Both the position numbers and the translations under genes were made by a program. The notes beneath the pieces are model-generated. The model saw only the letters and a list, made by a program, of their open reading frames with translations, made no database searches and was not told where the DNA came from. 19,968 nt of DNA from an uncultured Actinomycetes bacterium. GTDB lineage: Bacteria > Actinomycetota > Actinomycetes > S36-B12. The first letter of the stretch is position 1, and each line of letters opens with the position of its first letter. Of the stretch, positions 8,320 to 15,792 are shown one piece after another. Location: positions 1 to 19,968 of the forward strand of contig CAINGG010000141.1 in the NCBI GenBank assembly GCA_903848435.1. Direction: 5' to 3'.

Positions 8320-8359
8320 ATCGATCATGCCGCATACCGCGGCCGTCGGCTCGTCCGGG

Positions 8360-9457
8360 TCAGCTGGCAGCGGGGGCGAGCGCGTGGCTGTTGTCCAGCC
8401 AGGTCGCCCAGTCCACGTTCCATAAGGCGCCGGGGCCCTCCCACGGATCGACCGGCAGCCCGGTGTCGGTCGTGATGACCGGGTCCCCCTCGAGCGCCCG
8501 CTCGAAGAACCAGATGCCGTTCTCGTAGGAAACGTTCGTGCAGCCGTGCGACGTGGAGTACAGCCCGAGGTTGTGCTCGTTCCAGGGCGCTGCGTGGAGG
8601 TACTCGCCGCTCGGAGTGAGGCGCAGTGCGTAGGGGACGTCGACGTCGTAGGGCTCGCGAGGTCCGGGATTGACCATTCGCTTCATGGCGTAGCGCTCCA
8701 TGATCGCCTTGATTCCGGACGTCGTCTCCCAGGTTGGCTTGCCCAGTGAGACCGGCACCTTGCGGATCGTGAGTCCGTCACGCTTGACCTTGCCGATGAG
8801 CTTGTTGGCCGAGACCTCGAAGGTCTGCGATCGCCCGATGCGCATCTTGACATCGGGGTTGTAGGTGGCGAACCCGTGCTTCTTCCAGGAGAAGTCCACC
8901 TTGACGTCGGTGTAGGCCGGCCAGAACGCTTCGGGCCGGAAGGCAAGGGTGTTGTCGTCGAACCAACTCCACGAGGCGTTTCCGATCGGCTTACTCGTGA
9001 TGACCTTGGCGGAACGCTCGAGCAGGCCCTTCAACTCGTCGGGCACGGCGTAGGCAAAGTCGATGCGGATCACGACGCCGACGCCGTAGATGCCCTTGAC
9101 GGTGCTCGGGTAGACGGCTGATACCGACGCCGGGTCCCCGTCCCACACGAGCTCCGCCACGTCCGCGGCGTAGTCGCGGGAGCCTTCCGCGCCGAGGTAG
9201 GCCGGCGTGATGACCGGCTCCGCGGGCACGGTGTCGGCCGCCGGCTCCGATCCCTCGTCGGTCGGCGACGGGGTGACGATGGAGGCGACGGCGAGATCAA
9301 GGGCCGGGGCCCACGGAACGCGCACGCCGACCGCGAGGCCGCCGCCCACGGCCACCAGGGCAAGGGCGAGCGCGCCGGCCGCCAGGCCAGCGAAGCGAAG
9401 ACCCGGCCTCCCGGTCTTCTCCGGGGGCCGGGCGTGTCGTCCTGCCACGTTCTCCAT
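8360..9457 (-). CDS. L,D-transpeptidase with membrane anchor and Ig-like domain
   Basis: This 365-residue cell-wall enzyme would form 3-3 peptidoglycan cross-links or attach proteins to the wall outside the membrane. Residues 22-45 form one hydrophobic anchor after a basic N-terminus. A Pro/Glu-rich linker (62-85) leads to an Ig-like region (about 112-205), then the YkuD catalytic domain (about 206-330). The latter contains H287 in EYLHAAPW and the signature STSHGCTNVS (301-310), with nucleophile Cys306 and His304. The C-terminal tail is Trp-rich (339-354), as in mycobacterial Ldt enzymes. I chose ATG 9457 because the hydrophobic anchor follows it; the longer reading to 9595 would run over the Lrp gene start. 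There is no lipobox, so it is a transmembrane-anchored form. It is divergent from the Lrp gene. Confidence 0.88.
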   Translation of the reverse strand: MENVAGRHARPPEKTGRPGLRFAGLAAGALALALVAVGGGLAVGVRVPWAPALDLAVASIVTPSPTDEGSEPAADTVPAEPVITPAYLGAEGSRDYAADVAELVWDGDPASVSAVYPSTVKGIYGVGVVIRIDFAYAVPDELKGLLERSAKVITSKPIGNASWSWFDDNTLAFRPEAFWPAYTDVKVDFSWKKHGFATYNPDVKMRIGRSQTFEVSANKLIGKVKRDGLTIRKVPVSLGKPTWETTSGIKAIMERYAMKRMVNPGPREPYDVDVPYALRLTPSGEYLHAAPWNEHNLGLYSTSHGCTNVSYENGIWFFERALEGDPVITTDTGLPVDPWEGPGALWNVDWATWLDNSHALAPAAS

Positions 9458-9566
9458 GGTGGGGCACGGTGTTCTCAATGGGGCGAACGAGGCGGGTGTG
9501 GCGCGCGGGGCGTTATGGTTCCGTGACCTAAGGGGCTGGGCTCCCGGGGCGTGCCAGGCTTCCCCC

Positions 9567-10010
9567 ATGGAGGACGAGACCGACCGCCTGATCATCCGGC
9601 AGCTCGCGGCCGACGGGCGGATGTCCTACGCCGACCTGGCCCGCGAGGCCGGGCTGTCCACCTCCGCCGTTCACCAGCGCGTACGCCGGCTCGAGCAGCG
9701 CGGCGTCATCACGGGCTACGGCGCGCGCTTCGACGAGCGCCTCATCGGGCTTCCGCTGACGGCGCTGGTCGACCTGACACCGCTGGATCCTGCGGCACCC
9801 GACGACATCCCCGAGCGCCTCGTCGATATCGCTGAGATCGAATCCTGCTGGTCGGTCGCCGGATCGGCGTCCTATGTCATCAAGGTTCGGGTGGCCGAGC
9901 CGGTCGATCTCGAAGACCTGCTCGCGCGCATTCGCGCGGCCGCGGGAGTGTCCACGCGAACGACGATCGTTTTGTCGACACCCTTCGAGGGTCGCGCACC
10001 CAACGTCTGA
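9567..10010 (+). CDS. Lrp/AsnC-family transcriptional regulator
   Basis: This 147-residue protein has normal length for a single-HTH Lrp/AsnC regulator. The N-terminal DNA-binding part begins DETDRLIIRQLAADGRMSYA and contains the helix-turn-helix LAREAGLSTSAVHQRVRRLEQ (about 23-43), ending in the typical GVITGYGARFD. Residues 65-145 are the RAM ligand/oligomer domain, including a SCWSVAGSASYVIKVRV strand pair. Such proteins bind amino acids or related small molecules and control nearby metabolic or transport genes. ATG 9567 starts the conserved part; no Shine-Dalgarno sequence is visible, so it may be translated from a short leader. A longer in-frame reading from 9207 lies antisense to the L,D-transpeptidase and is rejected. 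Its stop is 4 bp from that of the opposing potA-like gene. The effector and targets are unknown. Confidence 0.88.
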   Translation: MEDETDRLIIRQLAADGRMSYADLAREAGLSTSAVHQRVRRLEQRGVITGYGARFDERLIGLPLTALVDLTPLDPAAPDDIPERLVDIAEIESCWSVAGSASYVIKVRVAEPVDLEDLLARIRAAAGVSTRTTIVLSTPFEGRAPNV

Positions 10011-10014
10011 AGCC

Positions 10015-11061
10015 CTACTCCTCGAAGAGCGGGATGACCGCCGACGTATCCCAGGCCACGCCGACATCGCTGCCACGCGTGGGCAGCTCGTCATCACGCA
10101 CATTCGCCTTGAACGACACCTCGCCGACACTGACTAGGGCAAGCGCATGGTCGCCCTGGAAGTACACCTCCTGCACCGTCCCCCGGCGGATCGCCGCGGC
10201 ATCTCCCGGAGGGAGGAGGGCGAGCGACTCCGGGCGCAGCGCGACGGCCAGCGCATCGGCGCAGTCGGGCCCGGCCGGGATCGCGCCGAGCCCGGGGGAC
10301 TGCCAGGCGCCGCCGGAGTAGGACCCGCGCAAGATCGTGCTCGAGCCGATGAAGTCCGCGACGAAGATGCTGCGCGGACGGCGATAGAGGTCGAGGGGCG
10401 CATCGAGCTGACGCACGACTCCCTGGTCCATCACGGCCACGCGATCGGCCAGGCTCATGGCCTCATCCTGATCATGTGTCACCACGACAAAGGTGATGCC
10501 CACCTCGTGCTGGAGGCGCTTCAGCTCCATCTGCATCTCGCCGCGGATCTTGCGGTCGAGTGCCGAGAGCGGCTCGTCGAGCAGCAGCAGGCGCGGACGC
10601 TTGACGATGGCACGCGCCAGGGCCACGCGCTGGCGCTGCCCGCCACTGAGTTCGCGCGGCAGCGCCGATCTCTTGTCGGTCAGTCCGACAGTCTGGAGCA
10701 CCTCGTCGACACGGGTGCGGATCTCGTCGCGGGGCAACTTCTCGCACACCAGGCCGTAGGAGACGTTGCGCTCGACGGTCATATGGGGGAAGAGGGCGTA
10801 GGACTGGAACATGAGGTTGACCGCTCGCTTCTCCGGCGGGATCGGCAGCAGGTCGACCCCGTCGAGGGTGACCGTGCCCGCATCGGGTTGCTCGAAGCCG
10901 GCGATCACGCGCAGGAGGGTGGTCTTGCCGCAACCCGACGGACCCAGGAGCGCGAAGAACTCGTTCTCGCGGATCTGGATGCTCACGTCGTCAAGGGCGC
11001 GGACGTCACCGAATGAGCGGCTCACGCCGCTCACGTCGAGAAGGACATTGCCGTCGGCCAC
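10015..11061 (-). CDS. potA: ABC transporter ATPase, polyamine/opine type (PotA-like)
   Basis: This 348-residue ATPase would energise import through the two permeases encoded upstream. It shows Walker A GPSGCGKTT (40-48), Q-loop Gln86 in MFQSYALFPHM, the signature LSGGQRQR (138-145), Walker B LLLLDEP (158-164) and H-loop His196 in VVTHDQDEAMSLADR. The last 100 residues form a TOBE-type domain, as in PotA/MalK ATPases. I prefer GTG 11061, which is 8 nt from AAGGAG; GTG 11067 would overlap the PotC stop as GTGA but lies only 2 nt from that site. It is the last gene of the tetR-potDBCA run and converges on the Lrp gene. The pot symbol reflects family, not proven substrate: opine, thiamine, iron and phosphonate importers share this architecture. 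Confidence 0.88.
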   Translation of the reverse strand: MADGNVLLDVSGVSRSFGDVRALDDVSIQIRENEFFALLGPSGCGKTTLLRVIAGFEQPDAGTVTLDGVDLLPIPPEKRAVNLMFQSYALFPHMTVERNVSYGLVCEKLPRDEIRTRVDEVLQTVGLTDKRSALPRELSGGQRQRVALARAIVKRPRLLLLDEPLSALDRKIRGEMQMELKRLQHEVGITFVVVTHDQDEAMSLADRVAVMDQGVVRQLDAPLDLYRRPRSIFVADFIGSSTILRGSYSGGAWQSPGLGAIPAGPDCADALAVALRPESLALLPPGDAAAIRRGTVQEVYFQGDHALALVSVGEVSFKANVRDDELPTRGSDVGVAWDTSAVIPLFEE

Positions 11062-11063
11062 GA

Positions 11064-11846
11064 TCACGACTCCTTTCTGCGCAGCGAGTCTCCCAGCCGC
11101 GACGTGCGCTGGACGAGCAGGACGGCGATGAACGACACCAGGAGGAGGAGGGTCGCCAGGGCGTTGACCTGAGGCGTCACGCCGAATCGCACGCTCGAGT
11201 AGATGACGATGGGCAGCGTGGGATCGGCGGGAGATGCCGTGAAGAACGCGACCGTGAACTCATCGAGGCTCAGCGTGAAGGCCAGGAGCGCACCGGCGAT
11301 GATCGCCGGACGAATGCCCGGAAGCGTCACGCTCCAGAAGGTCTTCAGGCTTGAGGCTCCGAGATCCCGGCTGGCTTCCTCGAGGCTGGAGTCCATGCCG
11401 GCCAGCCGCACGCGTACGACGGCCGCCACGAAGGCGATACCGAAGACAGAGTGCGCCAGGATCACGCTGAAGGCACCGAGCGTGAAGTTGACCAGCGTGT
11501 AGAAGGCAAGCAGGCCAATGGCCAGCATGATGTCGGGCATCACGGCGGGAGCCGCGGCGGCCGCGTCGAGGAAGCGAGAGGGGAAGTACCGCTCCAAGGC
11601 CAGCGCGAGCAGCGTGCCGAGGATGACGGAGATGATCGTCGTACCGGTGGCCACGATCAAGGTGGTGCGCAGGCCACCCATGATGTCGGCGTCCTGGAGC
11701 AGGGCCGGATACCACTTCAGTGAGAAGCCGCTCCACAGGAACGGGTTGTCGGAGGCGTTGAAGCTCATGACGATGACGACGAGGATCGGGACGTAGAGGA
11801 AGACATAGAGCACCCACAGCGGCAGGGTGCGCGTCACGCGGGTCAT
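11064..11846 (-). CDS. potC: ABC transporter permease, polyamine/opine type (PotC-like)
   Basis: This 260-residue inner-membrane permease has about six hydrophobic segments, including residues 8-28, 62-84, 98-122, 126-145, 175-195 and 228-246. The cytoplasmic EAA loop that docks on the ATPase is seen as EEASRDLGASSLKTFWSVTL (156-175), followed by PGIRPAIIAG. The N-terminal VPILVVIVMSFNAS is typical of PotC. ATG 11846 overlaps the preceding permease stop by one base (TGATG), with GGGGTG a few bases upstream; the alternative GTG 11858 adds only four residues. The gene ends next to the start of the ATPase gene. Together with PotB it forms the heterodimeric channel of the importer. Confidence 0.9.
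   Translation of the reverse strand: MTRVTRTLPLWVLYVFLYVPILVVIVMSFNASDNPFLWSGFSLKWYPALLQDADIMGGLRTTLIVATGTTIISVILGTLLALALERYFPSRFLDAAAAAPAVMPDIMLAIGLLAFYTLVNFTLGAFSVILAHSVFGIAFVAAVVRVRLAGMDSSLEEASRDLGASSLKTFWSVTLPGIRPAIIAGALLAFTLSLDEFTVAFFTASPADPTLPIVIYSSVRFGVTPQVNALATLLLLVSFIAVLLVQRTSRLGDSLRRKES
11070..11075 (-). promoter_or_regulatory. Shine-Dalgarno AAGGAG for the PotA-like ATPase
   Basis: The minus strand reads AAGGAG inside the end of the potC-like coding region, 8 nt from GTG 11061 and 2 nt from GTG 11067. The spacing favours 11061 as the start. Confidence 0.7.
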
Positions 11847-12724
11847 CAGGCACCCCACTTGCGCGAACGCCGGGCCGCGCTTGCCTGGAGCATCACGATG
11901 ACGACCAGGAGAGCAAGCACCAGCAGCGACAGTGCCGACCCAAAGGGCCAGTCGCGCGACTTCAGGAACTGGTCGCGGATGAGATTGCCGATCATCTGGG
12001 AGTTACCGCCGCCGAGGAGCTCGGGGATGACGAAGTTCCCCAGGCTCGGAATGAAGACGAAGAGGCAGCCGGTGATGATTCCAGGGAGGGTGAGCGGCAG
12101 CAGGATCGTGCGAAAGCGACGCCACGGCCCGGCCCCGAGATTGCAGGCTGCCTCGAGCAACTGCGGGTCCAGGCGCTGGAGCGAGGCGTAGATCGGCAGC
12201 ACCATCAACGGGATATAGGCGTAGGTGAGGCCGAGGATGACCGCCTGCCGCGTGTAGAGCACCTCGATCGGCCCGAGCCCCACGAGCGACAGGCCATCGC
12301 TGAGGATTCCCTCGCGGTTGAGCAGCAGGATCCACGCGTAGGTGCGGATCAGGAAGTTGGTCCAGAAGGGCAGCACGACGGCGATGAGGGCGACGGTCTG
12401 CCACGACGACGACAGGCGCGTGATCGCCAGGGCAGCGGGAAAGCCGATCAGGAATGCGATGAAGGTCGCGACGCCCGCATTGAAGACGCTCGATGCGAGC
12501 ACCTCCAGGTAGAGCGGTTGGAAGAGGCGCGTGACATTGTCGAGAGTGACCGGCCCCTGCACTCCGCCGAATCGCCCCGAGGTGAGGAAGGCGTAGGCGA
12601 TGACAAGGCCGAGCGGGATGACCATGAGCACCAGCAGGTAGGCCAGTGCGGGCACGCTCGAGAGCGCACGCAGCAGGGGCCCGTCACCGTGGCGACGGAC
12701 CCCTGCTGACGTGCGTGAGGTCAA
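11846..12724 (-). CDS. potB: ABC transporter permease, polyamine/opine type (PotB-like)
   Basis: This 292-residue permease has six hydrophobic segments at roughly 24-46, 76-100, 108-134, 158-180, 207-235 and 260-282. The EAA loop LLEAACNLGAGPWRRFRTIL (189-208) continues as LPLTLPGIITG. The segments FWTNFLIRTYAWILLL (120-135) and IPSLGNFVIPELLGG (225-239) are highly characteristic of PotB-type permeases. The start is unusual: TTG 12724, which overlaps the PotD stop as TTGA, with AGAGG about 11 nt upstream. No ATG or GTG is available before the first membrane helix, so TTG is the only sensible start. Translation is probably coupled to the binding-protein gene. Confidence 0.87.
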   Translation of the reverse strand: MTSRTSAGVRRHGDGPLLRALSSVPALAYLLVLMVIPLGLVIAYAFLTSGRFGGVQGPVTLDNVTRLFQPLYLEVLASSVFNAGVATFIAFLIGFPAALAITRLSSSWQTVALIAVVLPFWTNFLIRTYAWILLLNREGILSDGLSLVGLGPIEVLYTRQAVILGLTYAYIPLMVLPIYASLQRLDPQLLEAACNLGAGPWRRFRTILLPLTLPGIITGCLFVFIPSLGNFVIPELLGGGNSQMIGNLIRDQFLKSRDWPFGSALSLLVLALLVVIVMLQASAARRSRKWGA

Positions 12725-13839
12725 CTGGCTTGGACCTCTGTGGCGATCTGCTGGTAGATCTTCGACGCGGGTCCGAGGTCGATCAGGCCCTCGCCCTTCG
12801 CCAGATCAGCAGGCGTCATGGCGATGTTGGGGTAGTCGGCTCCGAGCTCGGCAGCGGCCTTCTCGGCCACAGCCTTGTTGGGGCTCTTGTAGAGGATGTT
12901 GTTGGTCATCCACGACTGCATCTCATCGCCGATCATGAAGTTGATCCACGCCATGGCGGCTTCCTTGTTCTTGCTCGACTTGAGCACCACCATGGTGTCG
13001 GTCCATAGGTCAGCGCCTTCGGACGGCACGACGAACTTCACATTGGGATCGCCGGAGTAGTTGCACCAGCCATCCCAGGCCACGGCCATGACAACCTCGC
13101 CCGACGCCAGTCGGCTGTAGAACGTGACATCGTCGAAGCCCAGGAGCGTCGGCTTGGTCTTGAGGAGTTGCTCCTTGATCTTGTTGAGCTCACCCTCATC
13201 GGTCGTGTTCACGCTGTAGCCCAGTGCCCGCGCAGCCGGCAGGTTCATCCACGGCTGGGTGGCCAGCATGAGCGTCTTCTTCTCGTACTCCGGTGCGGGG
13301 TTGAGGAGGTCGTTCCACGAGGTGGGCGGTGCCGCCATCAGGTCCTCGCGGTAGCAGATGCCGGTGGTCCCCCACGCGTAGGGAACGCTGAACGTATTGC
13401 CGGGATCGAAGGCGAGGTTCTTGCTCTCCGGGTAGAGGTTGGCAAGGTTGGGGACCAGGCGGGGATCGATAGGCTCGAGCAGCCCCGCCTCGTTGAGGGC
13501 CTGTGCGTACTGGCCGGAGACGAAAGCGACGTCGATGCCGGGATCGCCACCCGCCGTCAGCTTGCCGACGATCTCCTCATTGGTTGCGTGCTTGGCCACG
13601 GTGGCATTCGCCTTCGTGGTGTCGGTGAACTTCAGCGCCGCATCAGGATCCATGTAGGCATCCCAGTTGCTCACGACGATCGACTGCTTGCTGAGGTCGG
13701 CGCTGGGATCGAGCGACGGCGAGGGGCTTGCGTCCCCGCCCGACGATCCGCCCCCGCATGCGGCCAGGAGGACGGCGCAGACCGCTCCCGCGATGCCGAG
13801 GACCGAGGCCCGGCGGGCCCGTGTCGGCTGAATTGCCAT
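12721..13839 (-). CDS. potD: Substrate-binding lipoprotein of a polyamine/opine-type ABC importer (PotD-like)
   Basis: This 372-residue extracellular binding protein begins with a basic N-terminus and a hydrophobic signal ending in the lipobox LAAC, so Cys28 should be lipidated after cleavage. A Gly/Ser/Asp linker follows. The mature part matches PotD/PotF proteins: IVVSNWDAYMDPDAALKFTD (about 52-71), a TAGGDPGIDVAFVSGQYA segment, VPYAWGTTGICYRED, and SGEVVMAVAWDG in the ligand cleft. ATG 13839 is fixed by AAGGAG 5 nt upstream; the in-frame GTG 13872 overlaps the tetR stop but is less convincing. It is 29 bp from tetR and overlaps potB. The cationic ligand is inferred from family membership; whether it is a polyamine, an opine or an amino sugar is not shown. 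Confidence 0.88.
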   Translation of the reverse strand: MAIQPTRARRASVLGIAGAVCAVLLAACGGGSSGGDASPSPSLDPSADLSKQSIVVSNWDAYMDPDAALKFTDTTKANATVAKHATNEEIVGKLTAGGDPGIDVAFVSGQYAQALNEAGLLEPIDPRLVPNLANLYPESKNLAFDPGNTFSVPYAWGTTGICYREDLMAAPPTSWNDLLNPAPEYEKKTLMLATQPWMNLPAARALGYSVNTTDEGELNKIKEQLLKTKPTLLGFDDVTFYSRLASGEVVMAVAWDGWCNYSGDPNVKFVVPSEGADLWTDTMVVLKSSKNKEAAMAWINFMIGDEMQSWMTNNILYKSPNKAVAEKAAAELGADYPNIAMTPADLAKGEGLIDLGPASKIYQQIATEVQAS

Positions 13840-13844
13840 CTCTT

Positions 13845-13850
13845 CTCCTT
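13845..13850 (-). promoter_or_regulatory. Shine-Dalgarno AAGGAG fixing the PotD-like start
   Basis: Minus-strand AAGGAG sits 5 nt before ATG 13839 within a purine-rich run. It favours this start over the in-frame GTG at 13872 and suggests strong translation, as expected for a binding protein needed in excess. Confidence 0.85.
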
Positions 13851-13868
13851 CTTTCCTGGTGAACCGCG

Positions 13869-14549
13869 TCACGAGGTCGGCTCGCGACGACTGAGTTGGA
13901 TTGCGGGGAGTGCGTCGAGATCGACTCCCAATTGCTCGCAGGCGAATTGCCGCAGCAGACCCCGGACTCGCTCAAGCGGGGTCCACGAATAGCCGACCAC
14001 CGTCCGGAAGCACAGCCCGTCGACCATGGCGCTGATGCGCTCAGCCACCACCCGGGGGTCAGCGACCGGTTGGAAGGCACCAGCGGAGGTGCCCTCCTCT
14101 ACGAGCTTGACCAGCTCGTCTCGATAGTCGGCCGCAAGCTCCTCGCATAGGGGTCGCAGCGATGCATCGTGCGTCGCTGCCGTCCAGAGCTCCAGCCACA
14201 GGACGTATTCGTCGAAGAGCACACCGGGGTGCGGCAGGCTCACTTCGAGCAGTGAGGCGAGGACGCGCAGATAGTCGCCGTCGCGACGCAAGGCCGCGAA
14301 TCTCTCCGCCGGCTTGCCGATCGCCCAGCGCAGGGCATCGACGAGCATCTCGTCCTTGCTGCCGAAGTAGTAGTGGACGATCCCCGTGGAGACACCCGCC
14401 TCTACGGCGACATCGCGCACGCGCATGCCGGCCGATCCATCTCGGACGAGCACACGCGCCGCTGCGGCCATCAGGTGCTCACGGCGGTCGAGGGCGTCAT
14501 CCGCCGACAGATTCAGCGGAATCGCCACCGACACATCCATGAGCGCCAT
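13869..14549 (-). CDS. TetR-family regulator, BetI-like
   Basis: This 226-residue protein has an N-terminal TetR DNA-binding domain. REHLMAAAARVLVRDGSAGM (23-42) leads into the helix-turn-helix VRDVAVEAGVSTGIVHYYFGSKDEML (44-69). The C-terminal helical domain contains PGVLFDEYVLWLELWTAATH and ERISAMVDGL, which resemble the BetI-type ligand domain. Length is normal. The start is ATG 14549, with ATG 14540 as a close alternative. A minus-strand TACAGT ends 8 nt before 14549, so the transcript may be leaderless. The gene heads the potDBCA run and is divergent from the saccharopine-dehydrogenase-like gene, with a 14-bp palindrome between them. I infer that it represses both arms until a pathway compound binds. 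Confidence 0.88.
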   Translation of the reverse strand: MALMDVSVAIPLNLSADDALDRREHLMAAAARVLVRDGSAGMRVRDVAVEAGVSTGIVHYYFGSKDEMLVDALRWAIGKPAERFAALRRDGDYLRVLASLLEVSLPHPGVLFDEYVLWLELWTAATHDASLRPLCEELAADYRDELVKLVEEGTSAGAFQPVADPRVVAERISAMVDGLCFRTVVGYSWTPLERVRGLLRQFACEQLGVDLDALPAIQLSRREPTS

Positions 14550-14557
14550 ACCTTGGG

Positions 14558-14563
14558 ACTGTA
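14558..14563 (-). promoter_or_regulatory. Candidate -10 element TACAGT for the tetR-potDBCA transcript
   Basis: Minus-strand TACAGT fits the actinobacterial TANNNT -10 pattern and ends 8 nt before ATG 14549. It lies next to the palindrome at 14567-14580, so a bound repressor would block it. I see no good -35 hexamer at the usual spacing. Confidence 0.4.
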
Positions 14564-14566
14564 CTG

Positions 14567-14580
14567 ACTGGACGTCCAGT
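14567..14580. promoter_or_regulatory. Perfect 14-bp palindrome, probable TetR operator
   Basis: ACTGGACGTCCAGT is its own reverse complement and lies midway in the 61-bp gap between tetR and the divergent dehydrogenase-like gene. TetR regulators commonly bind palindromes of this size between themselves and divergent targets. I found no second copy in the window. Symmetry and position are seen; binding is inferred. Confidence 0.7.
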
Positions 14581-14609
14581 TGGGACCGGAATTCGGGAAA
14601 GGGGCACGC

Positions 14610-15779
14610 ATGCGGATCGGCGTCGTCGGGGGCGCGGGGGCCATGGGCTCGGTCACCGTCACCGACCTGGCAGCCTCCCCCGGGGTGTCCGAGGTCGTCA
14701 TCGTCGATCCCGATGCCGCGCGCGCCCAAGCGCTCGCTGACCGACTCGTCGGCCGCGGTGCCGCTCTCAGCACCCGGGGAGTCGATACCCCGCTGAGCGA
14801 GAGCCTCGCCGGATGCGATGCGGTCGTGAACGCGTCCGGGCACGCGCACAACATCTCGGTGATGGAGGCCTGCCTGACGGTGGGTGCCCACTACACCGAT
14901 CTTGGCGGCCTCTTCCACGTGGCGGTTCGTCAATACGAGTGGAATGACCGTTTCGTTGACGCCGGACTCACCGCGACCTTGTCCATGGGCTCCGCGCCCG
15001 GACTCACCAATCTGCTCGCGGCCCGCGGGGTAAAGCTCGGCCGCATGGACACGGTCGAGTCCATCGAGATCGCCGACGCTGTCGTGCCGGGCCGCGCGTA
15101 CCACCCATCGGAGCCCTACGGGCCTCCCTATGCCGCACTGACCCTGATCGAGGAATACACCGCCCCCGCACCGCAGTTCGTCGACGGGCAGATCGGCTTC
15201 CATCCCGCAGGATCGGGTGCACGCACCTACTCCTTCCCCGGCGGAGACGTCGAGTGCGTTTACACGATCCACTCCGAGCCGGCCACGCTGCCGCGCTCGT
15301 ACGCCGATCGGGGAATCCAGCGGGTCGAATGGCGACTTGGCCTCGCCCCGGCCGATCACGTGAGACTGCTGTCCTTCGTCGCTGCGGGCCTGGCCAGCGA
15401 GGAACCCGTGACCATCGATGGCGTGACCATCAAGCCCGCCGACGTCCTGATCGCGGTGCTCGCCCGCCAGGCACGCAACGAGGTGGCGACCCCGGACCCG
15501 GGTGCCATCGAGTGGTTCCGCGTCATCACCACCGGAACCCGTGACGGCGGGCCCGTGACCGTCACCTGCGATGTCGAGGTGACCGACCCGCCGTCCGGCG
15601 AATTCTCCGGCGGAGCATGGGTGACGGGGGTCCCCCCGTCCATCGCCGCGCAGATCATGGGATCGGGCCGGGCACTGCGCACCGGCGTACACGGCCCCGA
15701 ACTCACGATGCCGCTCGACCTGTTCTTCACCGAGCTCGCCGGACGCGGGATGATCCCGCTAGACCGGATCGACGACTGA
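14610..15779 (+). CDS. Saccharopine dehydrogenase-like oxidoreductase
   Basis: This 389-residue NAD(P)-dependent enzyme starts with a Rossmann motif, RIGVVGGAGAMGSVTVTDL (2-20), with an acidic residue after the second strand (VIVDPDAA 30-37). Further family marks are NASGHAHNISVMEACLTVGAHYTDLGG (74-100) and GSAPGLTNLLAARG (127-140), both typical of the saccharopine/lysine-6-dehydrogenase group. That group also includes carboxynorspermidine and homospermidine enzymes, all acting at a carbon bonded to an amine nitrogen. ATG 14610 has AAAGGGG 5 nt upstream. It is the first gene of the rightward arm, 13 bp before the glycosyltransferase. An amine or imine substrate is inferred from family and from the linked polyamine-type importer; true saccharopine dehydrogenase activity in lysine metabolism is not supported by the neighbours. 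Confidence 0.82.
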   Translation: MRIGVVGGAGAMGSVTVTDLAASPGVSEVVIVDPDAARAQALADRLVGRGAALSTRGVDTPLSESLAGCDAVVNASGHAHNISVMEACLTVGAHYTDLGGLFHVAVRQYEWNDRFVDAGLTATLSMGSAPGLTNLLAARGVKLGRMDTVESIEIADAVVPGRAYHPSEPYGPPYAALTLIEEYTAPAPQFVDGQIGFHPAGSGARTYSFPGGDVECVYTIHSEPATLPRSYADRGIQRVEWRLGLAPADHVRLLSFVAAGLASEEPVTIDGVTIKPADVLIAVLARQARNEVATPDPGAIEWFRVITTGTRDGGPVTVTCDVEVTDPPSGEFSGGAWVTGVPPSIAAQIMGSGRALRTGVHGPELTMPLDLFFTELAGRGMIPLDRIDD

Positions 15780-15792
15780 CCGCGGAGGCACC

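Noticed and set aside
8329..8343. Small inverted repeat GCCGC-atacc-GCGGC between the L,D-transpeptidase and helD, considered as a terminator
   Set aside because: The stem is only 5 bp and has no T-run on either strand. Such repeats are expected by chance in GC-rich DNA.
6996..8528. 510-residue plus-strand open frame
   Set aside because: It is antisense to helD and the end of the L,D-transpeptidase gene, where the minus-strand motifs are complete. No recognisable domain appears in the plus-strand reading.
9207..9566. N-terminal extension of the Lrp protein
   Set aside because: It overlaps the 5' part of the L,D-transpeptidase gene in antisense and lacks any domain, while the Lrp HTH domain begins right after ATG 9567.
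14550..15692. A long minus-strand open frame that extends the TetR protein upstream across the dehydrogenase-like gene (607 residues in total)
   Set aside because: The extension is antisense to a well-supported dehydrogenase gene and has low-complexity Arg/Gly/Asp composition. TetR family similarity begins only at the ATG at 14549.
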